DNA of 27,682 bases. Source: CAWUKV01 sp963923025 (GTDB lineage: Bacteria > Cyanobacteriota > Cyanobacteriia > Phormidesmidales > Phormidesmidaceae). Location: assembly GCA_963923025.1 (NCBI GenBank), contig CAWUKV010000047.1, positions 1-27,682 of the forward strand, in the 5' to 3' direction. Shown here one piece after another: positions 6,914 to 13,150 of the stretch; the stretch's first letter is position 1, and every line of letters starts with the position of its first letter. Position numbers and translations under genes: made by a program. Under the pieces are notes generated by a model. That model was not told where the DNA came from. It did not search any database and saw only the letters and a list, made by a program, of their open reading frames with translations.

Positions 6914-8554
6914 TTACTCTGTCGTCTGACGCTGCAGCAGGAGATCAAAGGCGGACTGCAGCGTATCGGCCTCTTCCATAGGCTTATCGTCACGCCAACG
7001 CAAAATTCTGGGAAAACGTACAGAAATGCCAGATTTGTGCCGCTTAGATTCGCTAATGCCTTCGAAGCCAATTTCAAAGACGTGGATGGGCTCCACGGAC
7101 CGAACGGGGCCAAACCGCTCACGCGTATGTCGCCGAATCCAGCGGTCTAGCTTTTCAATCTCGGCATTGTCCAGCCCAGAATAGGCCTTAGCAAAAGGGA
7201 CAAGTTCGTCGTTGTGCCATAGGGCAAAGGTATAGTCCGTAAACAGGTTAGCCCGCTTACCGCTGCCCGCTTGCGCGTAAATCAGCACAGCATCCAGCGT
7301 CATCGGGTCGACCTTGTACTTCCACCAGTAGCCCCGCTTGCGGCCAACCAGGTAGGGACTGTCTTGTTTTTTGAGCATGAGACCCTCTGCCGCTCGTTCA
7401 CGGGAGGTCTCTCGCAAAGCCTGTAAGTCTTCGAAGCTTTTAAACTCGACCGTTTGAGAGGGGGTAATGCGATCGCAAGCAAACTCATCCAACAGCGTCT
7501 CTAGCTGCGCTCTCCGCTGAGACAGCGGCCACTCACGAATATCGTCGCCCTGCCACTCCAGCAGGTCGTAGGCCAGGTAGTGCACTGGGTTTGAGGCCAT
7601 CAGCTTGGCCGATACCCGTTTACGGCCCAGTCTTTTTTGTAGCACGTTAAAATCCAGCGGTCGCTGGCCGTCCCAGCAGACAATTTCGCCGTCCAGCACC
7701 GTCCCGTTGGGCAGGGCTAAAATATCTGACTCAAATTCAGGAAACTGCGGCGTAATCAGGTCTTCGCCCCGCGACCAAATGAAAGGCTGCCCGGCCCGAT
7801 GAATCATCTGAGCGCGAATGCCATCCCACTTCCATTCCGCTTGCCAGGCGGCCATCGTTTCACTGGCAAACTTAGCCTCGTCAATTTGCGCGGCCAGAAA
7901 GAAGGGATAGGGACGACTGGGTGCGGTGGCGGCAGTATCCGGATGGATCAGCTGCTGATAGAACTCGGCGGTGGGGTTGAAGTCGCCCATCAGTCGATGA
8001 GTGAGCACTGCTTCGGGCAGGTCGTATTCCGCCGACAGCGCTTTGATCACCAGCTTGCTCGAGGCCCCGACCCGAAACGCACCCGTCAGAATTTTGTTCA
8101 ACACAAAAATTTCGTAGTCGTCCAGGTTGGCCCACCAGGAGACAATCAAATCTCGCAGAGCTTCGCCTTCTAGGGCTTTGCCACGTCCTGGCTTCACCTG
8201 CGGAATCACCTGCTCCATCCACTCGTGTAGGGGAGTGTTGCCGCTGACGTCTGTGTCTGCCACGTCAGGCAGCGGGGTATCGCGCAGCAGTAGGGCAATG
8301 GTTTCGGCAGAGTCGCCCACATGGGCATAGCTATCTTCAAACAGCCAAATTGGCATCTCAGAGATTTGCAGAAAAATGTCGCGCAGCACGCGGGAGGTAA
8401 TCAGCCGCTTACGTGTCTTGCCCAGGAATAGGTGCAGCGCCCACACGGCATCTGCCGCAGCCGCATCGTGGAAGTAGCCTTGGAGCGCGTTGACCTTCTC
8501 ATTCGTAGACGTTGTTGCGTCCACCGCCTGAAAAAGCTGAGTGAATCGTTTCAT
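6914..8554 (-). CDS. ATP-dependent DNA ligase
   Basis: A 546-residue ligase with an N-terminal DNA-binding helical domain (about 1-200), an adenylation domain and a C-terminal OB fold. Motif I is K242 in KWDGIR, the lysine that accepts AMP; motif III is VLDGEIVCW (D288, E290); motif IV includes EGLMLKKQDSPYL, and motif V is the WWKYK block. This size and layout match the bacterial ATP ligases often encoded with a ligase-associated DEXH helicase, exonuclease and metallophosphoesterase in a repair cluster; none of these partners is next to it here. ATG 8554 is preferred to a TTG at 8566. It acts alongside the NAD-dependent LigA that bacteria use for replication, presumably in repair. Identity is firm, pathway is inferred. 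Confidence 0.93.
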   Translation of the reverse strand: MKRFTQLFQAVDATTSTNEKVNALQGYFHDAAAADAVWALHLFLGKTRKRLITSRVLRDIFLQISEMPIWLFEDSYAHVGDSAETIALLLRDTPLPDVADTDVSGNTPLHEWMEQVIPQVKPGRGKALEGEALRDLIVSWWANLDDYEIFVLNKILTGAFRVGASSKLVIKALSAEYDLPEAVLTHRLMGDFNPTAEFYQQLIHPDTAATAPSRPYPFFLAAQIDEAKFASETMAAWQAEWKWDGIRAQMIHRAGQPFIWSRGEDLITPQFPEFESDILALPNGTVLDGEIVCWDGQRPLDFNVLQKRLGRKRVSAKLMASNPVHYLAYDLLEWQGDDIREWPLSQRRAQLETLLDEFACDRITPSQTVEFKSFEDLQALRETSRERAAEGLMLKKQDSPYLVGRKRGYWWKYKVDPMTLDAVLIYAQAGSGKRANLFTDYTFALWHNDELVPFAKAYSGLDNAEIEKLDRWIRRHTRERFGPVRSVEPIHVFEIGFEGISESKRHKSGISVRFPRILRWRDDKPMEEADTLQSAFDLLLQRQTTE

Positions 8555-8801
8555 AGATAAGGGCAAACGGCAGCGCCGGACAAGTCGAAATCAGATTGAG
8601 TTGAGTGGTTCGAGTAGGGGGCAAGACAGCACCTACAAATCAACCGAACAAATTCTTAAAAAAATATTAAGATGAACGAGTGAGGTCAGCCGCGATCGGC
8701 CACTTCAGTGATGGTGTCTGCTGTATCTAGTGTGACGGATCAGGCCCCACTATTGCCGCTGTCTGCCAACCTTACTTGCTGATAAGTCGCTGAAACAACT
8801 C

Positions 8802-9476
8802 ATGTCTGCCAGATTTTCCGATGTCGATGCTATGGCGTCATCAGCCAGAGGGTTGTCTGCCGATATACCCATCTATCAAGATACTGACGGTGCTGAGGCC
8901 AACAGACAGCCTGCCTATGCCACCAAGGGGCGCTCGGCGCTGCTAGTCGATGGAGCGCATCTGTTCTATGCTGCCGCTCAGCTCAACATCGAAGTCGATT
9001 ATCTGCGACTGCTCCAGGCACTCACGCAGCGTCACTCTTTGCTAAGGGCCTATTTTTACACCGGCGTCGATCCACAGAACGACCGACAGCGAGGGTTTCT
9101 ATCCTGGCTCAGCCGTAACGGATATCGAGTGGTGAGCAAGCCGCTGACGCCAGCCCCAGACGGTGGTCGCCGTACTAACCTACAGGTAGAAATGGCGGTT
9201 GACATGCTTGGGTTAGCCGACCATTGCCATACGGTTACGCTCCTTAGCGGTGACGGTGCGCTAGCCTACGCAGCTGAGCGGTTAACACGGCAGGGTACCC
9301 GCATCGAACTGGTCGGGTTAATGTCAATGACCAGTGATGCCCTGGTAGAGCTAGCAGATACTTACACCGATTTAGCCGACCTGCGGACCGCAATTCAAAA
9401 GCTGCCTTCTCCCAAAAGCGGAGCTGCCAAAAACCCTACAAAACCAGACGCGCCTAAGTCGAAACTCCATTCGTAA
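8802..9476 (+). CDS. NYN-domain (LabA/DUF88-like) putative ribonuclease
   Basis: A 224-residue protein whose core (about 43-200) is a PIN-like NYN domain: LLVDGAHLFY with D50, the helix carrying D134 (VEMAVDML), and the strand-turn LLSGDGAL with D151. These acidic residues would bind metal in this nuclease-like fold. The common SGDGDF motif is SGDGAL here, so one acidic side chain is missing and activity is uncertain. About 40 unstructured residues precede the domain and a Lys/Pro/Ala-rich tail follows. LabA-type proteins influence circadian output in Synechococcus, but NYN domains also occur in RNA processing and toxin systems, so the role is open. It is divergent from the ligase gene across about 250 bases and converges on the next gene. 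Confidence 0.85.
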   Translation: MSARFSDVDAMASSARGLSADIPIYQDTDGAEANRQPAYATKGRSALLVDGAHLFYAAAQLNIEVDYLRLLQALTQRHSLLRAYFYTGVDPQNDRQRGFLSWLSRNGYRVVSKPLTPAPDGGRRTNLQVEMAVDMLGLADHCHTVTLLSGDGALAYAAERLTRQGTRIELVGLMSMTSDALVELADTYTDLADLRTAIQKLPSPKSGAAKNPTKPDAPKSKLHS

Positions 9477-9483
9477 CCCCGAT

Positions 9484-9511
9484 GCCGGTCGGGGGCTTGC
9501 AGCCCCACGGC
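9484..9511. terminator. GC-rich hairpin between converging genes
   Basis: GGGGCT-tgc-AGCCCC (9492-9506) is flanked by GCCG (9484-9487) and CGGC (9508-9511), giving a two-part stem 8 bases after the NYN stop codon. Location between converging genes suggests termination or 3'-end protection; no U-run is present. Confidence 0.5.
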
Positions 9512-9567
9512 GGCCAAGCCAAACCATGCAGCTCTCTATTGAGCCTGAGTGAAGTGATAGCGAACGC

Positions 9568-10023
9568 CTAGCCGCGCCGCTGACGGAGCTTAGCGCCGAC
9601 AACTGCCGACAGACCCACTACGGCACTAAGCCAGACAGCAGGACCAGCCGCATAGTGAACGTCCTGGTCCTCACTAGAAATCAATGTTGGGTCGATGCCG
9701 TCAGCGCTGACGGGCACTGTCAAAATGTCACCGTGCCCCTGCTGAAGGATCGTTACTTCCCAGTCCCCCACCAGCATTCGGTCTGGTTCAAAGGCAAAGC
9801 GACCATTGGCGTCGGTGACGCCCTGTGTCCAGGGTTGGGTGGGATTATTCGGCGCGTAAACCGAAACTTTTGCTCCCTTGAGGGGTTGCCCATTACTAAA
9901 CGTGCTCTGTAGCTGTAGTTGGTTGCTGAGTAGATAATCGGTTTGAACACCGTGGGCCAGGGCTCGATTGCCCGTTGCAAACAGGGCCAATAGGGCTAAG
10001 GGCAGGGCAAATTTGGCTCGCAT
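9568..10023 (-). CDS. Secreted, C-terminally anchored small protein with carboxypeptidase-regulatory-like domain
   Basis: About 151 residues. A Sec signal peptide (about 1-23, ending ALA) would leave a mature N-terminus beginning HGVQTDYLL. The middle resembles a beta-sandwich of the carboxypeptidase-regulatory or Ni/Co-transport-associated type: G-Q-P-L-K-G-A-K-V-S-V-Y followed by G-V-T-D-A-N-G-R-F-A-F. A C-terminal hydrophobic segment (AVWLSAVVGLSAVVG) followed by RQRRG would anchor it in the membrane with a short basic tail inside. The start may be ATG 10023 or GTG 10026; AGGAG lies 9-12 bases upstream of either. The histidine-led mature end hints at metal binding, but no cobalt or nickel transporter is adjacent, so this is speculation. 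Confidence 0.75.
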   Translation of the reverse strand: MRAKFALPLALLALFATGNRALAHGVQTDYLLSNQLQLQSTFSNGQPLKGAKVSVYAPNNPTQPWTQGVTDANGRFAFEPDRMLVGDWEVTILQQGHGDILTVPVSADGIDPTLISSEDQDVHYAAGPAVWLSAVVGLSAVVGAKLRQRRG

Positions 10024-10052
10024 CACTCCAAAGGGCTCCTAAATATCAAGAA

Positions 10053-10065
10053 TTCAGATTCTGAA
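10053..10065. promoter_or_regulatory. Perfect palindrome upstream of the secreted protein gene
   Basis: TTCAGA-T-TCTGAA is a 13-base palindrome with six-base arms, 30 bases upstream of the secreted protein start. It could be an operator. No binding protein is assigned. Confidence 0.3.
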
Positions 10066-10387
10066 GAAAAATTTGAATGGATTGATCTACAGGCGGACGG
10101 ACTGCTGACCAATGCAACGGCAGACATCCAACACTAGGCTACTAGCTTGCCTGATTTTAGCTTGAGATCTGACAGACGAGGAGAAATCAGGACAGCGGCC
10201 AGAGCTGCACAGACCTGCACCAAAAAGCCACAGTCTGGCCTCCTCAAAGCTTAGATTAAGCGGCCTGTAGATTTTCGGAATCGCGCTAGCAAAAGGACAC
10301 ATCGGGGTAGACCGTTGATTCACTCTGGGCAGTCTGCAAGTTTAGCAGCCGTCAGTTCCGTGAGCGAGGCGTCTTCTGGTCTATTTA
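10066..10387. other. Non-coding interval with nested inverted repeats
   Basis: I find no convincing gene in this stretch between the secreted protein and the HU-like gene; a 78-codon minus-strand frame (10087-10323) has no recognisable protein character. It does hold pairing sequence: GGCCAGA (10197-10203) with TCTGGCC (10234-10240), extended by GAGGA near 10179 with TCCTC directly after the second arm, and a compact GCTTA-gat-TAAGC hairpin (10249-10261). This could be a structured RNA or leader of the HU-like gene, but could also be chance. Confidence 0.35.
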
Positions 10388-10413
10388 CCCTATGAATAAA
10401 CCCTATGAATAAA
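10388..10413 (+). repeat. 13-bp tandem duplication covering the HU start codon
   Basis: CCCTATGAATAAA is repeated exactly twice (10388-10400, 10401-10413). Each copy contains an ATG. The first ATG (10392) opens a six-codon frame, MNKPYE, that stops at 10412, overlapping the true start at 10405. The duplication has therefore produced a small upstream frame with the same first three codons as the gene. Confidence 0.9.
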
Positions 10414-10830
10414 CAAGATTTAGTCAACCGGGTAACGGTGCAGTCTAAACTGCCTCAAAAACAGTCTGCAAAAGCGGTTAATGCCATGCTCGACAGCATC
10501 GTGGGGGCCGTTTCCGCAGGTGAACCGGTCAAACTGTCGGGCTTTGGCACGTTTGATAGCCAGCAGCGTCAATCCCGTCGGGGTCGTCATCCACAAACGG
10601 GTGCAACGCTACAGATACCCGCAAAGACCGTCCCAGTTTTTTCAGCCAGTCGATTGTTCAAAACGAAGGTGGCAACCCAGCTCTACGTTCTACGCATTCC
10701 GCCACTGAACCATCGCCCTCAGAAAGCCCCGTCCCATTTAGCGGTCACTTCATCGGCAGACCATCATCTCCGCTCAATTACGGATAGGTTACGACACTTG
10801 TTTAACAGGCAATCTGTGCAAAATCGGTGA
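10405..10830 (+). CDS. HU/IHF-family DNA-binding protein with C-terminal tail
   Basis: Residues 1-90 are an HU-type histone-like protein: MNKQDLVNRV opening, helix pair, VKLSGFGTFDSQQRQSRRG, then the DNA-contact arm GRHPQTGATLQIPAKTVPVF and the SASRLFKTKV closing helix. HU dimers bend and compact DNA. Standard HU ends close to this point at about 90 residues, but here the frame continues another 50 residues (to 141) with a His/Arg-rich sequence that I do not recognise (HRPQKAP, HHLRS, DRLRHLFNRQ). The arm also has RHP where RNP is usual. The tail may be an added DNA-binding extension, or read-through after loss of the ancestral stop codon. The gene stands alone ahead of the motility cluster and has a duplicated start region. 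Confidence 0.85.
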   Translation: MNKQDLVNRVTVQSKLPQKQSAKAVNAMLDSIVGAVSAGEPVKLSGFGTFDSQQRQSRRGRHPQTGATLQIPAKTVPVFSASRLFKTKVATQLYVLRIPPLNHRPQKAPSHLAVTSSADHHLRSITDRLRHLFNRQSVQNR

Positions 10831-10923
10831 CATCTGGTGAGCAACGGGCACTCTGAGAATGGTTCAACACCTTTTCACAACGCGTCTGCTGTCAAGATTC
10901 TGCCTTAGCTTTTGAAGTTCGAT

Positions 10924-12102
10924 ATGCTCACTCAAACGCGTACGTTGCCCCAATATCTCTTACAGCTTGTGCAACGTCGAGCCACGGGAGAACTCGTACT
11001 GGACGCAGACCCGTCAACATCGCCCCAGTCAGCATCGCTCCCATCAACAGCGCCCTGGAAGCTCTATTTTTACTCTGGACGACTGATCTATGCGACCGGA
11101 GGCAAACATCCGGTCCGGCGCTGGTACAGAGCATTCAAGCGACACGGTCAGCCGATAACTCAAGATTGGCTAAAGCAGCTCAGTGTTCCAGGCGATTACT
11201 GGGAGGTTGACTATATCAACCAGGCCATCCAACAAGAGGTAATTACCGTGTCGCAGGCCAAGGCGATTGTGGGCAGCGTGGTGGGAGAGGTCATGTTTGC
11301 GTTGTCTGACCTGCCGCTGCAATCGCCCCAGTGGACAGCCAATCGACTGGTGTCACAGCAAACGGCGTTTCTGTCTGTAGACCGGGTACTGGAACAGGCC
11401 AATCAACAGTACCAGCAGTGCCGTCAAGCCAGCATGGGGCTCACCATTGCCCCTCAGCAGATTCCCGACCTGTCTCCAGTCTTGCGTGATGCCCAAGCCC
11501 TGGAACAGAAAATCTCGTCAAAGGGCTACGAAGCATTACTGAGCTGGCTTCAAGGAAACTCTACGCTGTGGGATCTCTCAGTCCAGACCCGGCGCTCTGT
11601 TGCCAATATTCTAAAGCTGCTGTTGCCGCTGGCCCGGCAGCAGGTGATCGAGCTGTTGCCCATTCCTGATTTGGCAGCCCCCTATCGTTCTCCTGCGCCG
11701 CCCGCAGTACTGCCTAAACCCTTGCCCAAGGGACTAATTGCCTGCATTGATGACAGTCGAGTCGTCTGTAAAACGATGGCGCAAATCCTCCAGCCTATGG
11801 GCTATGAAGTGTTACCAGTCATTGAACCCCTCAAACAGATTTCTACCCTGCTCAAACACAAGCCAGATCTAATCTTTCTAGATTTGATGATGCCCAATGT
11901 CAATGGCTACGAGCTGTGCCATTTTCTGCGAAAGACCGGCACGTTCAAAGACACCCCCATTGTAATTTTGACGGGGCGTGATGGCGTGATTGATCGGGTC
12001 AGAACAAAAATGGCTGGCTCGTCTGATTTCCTGGCCAAGCCCCCCGACACGCGCAAAGTCGCGCAGATTATTCAGAAACACCTACAGGTCAAACTGGATT
12101 AA
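10924..12102 (+). CDS. PatA/PixG-type response regulator
   Basis: A 392-residue protein. The N-terminal two thirds (about 1-240) are the PATAN-type effector region (DUF4388-like): TLPQYLLQLVQRRATGELVL and a YFYSGRLIYATGG block. The C-terminal receiver domain (about 270-390) has the acid pair D276/D277 in CIDDSR, phosphoacceptor D320 in FLDLMMPNVNGYE, a T in ILTGRD and K in LAKPPDT. This is the arrangement of PixG, PilG-like and PatA proteins, which sit at the head of cyanobacterial chemotaxis operons and act on type IV pili or cell differentiation. ATG 10924 is taken in preference to an upstream TTG (10912). It is followed by a 385-base gap before cheW, where a CheY-type gene would be expected. 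Confidence 0.9.
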   Translation: MLTQTRTLPQYLLQLVQRRATGELVLDADPSTSPQSASLPSTAPWKLYFYSGRLIYATGGKHPVRRWYRAFKRHGQPITQDWLKQLSVPGDYWEVDYINQAIQQEVITVSQAKAIVGSVVGEVMFALSDLPLQSPQWTANRLVSQQTAFLSVDRVLEQANQQYQQCRQASMGLTIAPQQIPDLSPVLRDAQALEQKISSKGYEALLSWLQGNSTLWDLSVQTRRSVANILKLLLPLARQQVIELLPIPDLAAPYRSPAPPAVLPKPLPKGLIACIDDSRVVCKTMAQILQPMGYEVLPVIEPLKQISTLLKHKPDLIFLDLMMPNVNGYELCHFLRKTGTFKDTPIVILTGRDGVIDRVRTKMAGSSDFLAKPPDTRKVAQIIQKHLQVKLD

Positions 12103-12487
12103 ACTGTCCCCTCCGTTTCGAGAGAGGCCGTTTCAGTCTTAGCTCACGACTCAGCGCGACAGCTTCTCCTCCCCAAAACTACGGGTTATCCCCTGGCTCT
12201 AGCCCAGCTTCAAACCCACCATCCGAGAAAACACTTGTATTTCGATAGACCGTTACAGACAAGCTTTACTGACACTTTATTGCTCACCCCCCCAAGCCCT
12301 GTGGAAACTGGCTAAGAATTGGGAAGATTTAAGCTAAGTACGCCCCATCGGTTCGAGCTCAAGACTTAGAAACACCGCAGACTGTTGCTACCGTATCGCT
12401 CAGTTACGCCCAGTTTGAAACCTGTAGCTTCCCCGCCAGAAAACCCCAGTTCTGGACGCGGCTAAGGTTGGGTACGGTTTAAGTCTC
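12103..12487. other. Gap between PatA-type regulator and cheW; no gene seen
   Basis: I find no reading frame with receiver-domain motifs or any other coding character in these 385 bases. One hairpin is present (CCAGAA 12436-12441 with TTCTGG 12450-12455), 32 bases before cheW. The length would suit an internal promoter for the cheW-receptor-cheA genes, or the remains of a lost cheY, but neither is demonstrated. Confidence 0.5.
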
Positions 12488-13051
12488 ATGGCTGAGTTGT
12501 CTCTCGTATTTGTAACTGACCCAGATCCGAATATGAACGCACAGGTGGCCCTTTTGCCCATAGAGCAGTCTACATCGCAGGCTGAACGAAATAGTTCTAA
12601 GACAGACGTGTCGTCCTACCTACGATTGTCACTCGATCCTAGCATTCAGGTATTGTTACCTGCGGACTGTCTAAGTGAGATCACCTTTCTGACACTCTCC
12701 CAGATTGTTCCTATTCCAGATGTCGCGGCTCAGGTTATTGGCGTCTGTGAATGGCGCGGTGAAGTGATTTGGCTCATTGACCTAGCCGCCCATCTGGGCT
12801 GTCAACCCCTCTATGAGCTATCACGTCGCCAAAGCGAACAGAGTGCGTTGGTCATTAATCACCAAGGCATCAACTTAGGCTTGGTGGTACATCAAGCCCA
12901 TCAAATTCAAAGTTACACCCAGTCGCGGCTGTTGCCGGTCAAAAGCACCCAAGACGAACTAGCGCCAATTACCGGCTACTTGGCCGTTGGCGAACAGCCG
13001 CCCTTACCCATCCTCGACTGCGAGGTCATCATTAATAGCTTTAGGCAGTAG
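12488..13051 (+). CDS. cheW: CheW-like scaffold protein
   Basis: A 187-residue protein with an N-terminal extension of about 45 residues, then one CheW domain: the VLLPADCLSEITFLTLSQIVPIPDVAAQVIG region (conserved P-I-P-x-x-P-type turn) and ICEWRGEVIWLIDLAAHLG-like strand pairs typical of the SH3-like subdomains. CheW couples receptors to the CheA kinase at the membrane array; in cyanobacterial Pix/Pil clusters the equivalent is PixI or PilI. ATG 12488 is used, with a second ATG at 12533 possible. It sits upstream of the receptor gene with a 99-base gap, in the order regulator-CheW-receptor-CheA seen in these operons. Confidence 0.88.
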   Translation: MAELSLVFVTDPDPNMNAQVALLPIEQSTSQAERNSSKTDVSSYLRLSLDPSIQVLLPADCLSEITFLTLSQIVPIPDVAAQVIGVCEWRGEVIWLIDLAAHLGCQPLYELSRRQSEQSALVINHQGINLGLVVHQAHQIQSYTQSRLLPVKSTQDELAPITGYLAVGEQPPLPILDCEVIINSFRQ

Positions 13052-13150
13052 AGCCCGTTATCGCCCCTGTACAAGCTCACCTCAAGCACCATAGTTGAAC
13101 TGCCAATCTGGGCAGGCCTTCTCCAACACCACTGACAGGACCGTTTTAAT

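Noticed and set aside
10087..10323. 78-codon minus-strand frame as a gene
   Set aside because: No recognisable motif, unusual Cys/Arg/Ser content, no ribosome binding site, and overlap with inverted repeats; more likely non-coding.
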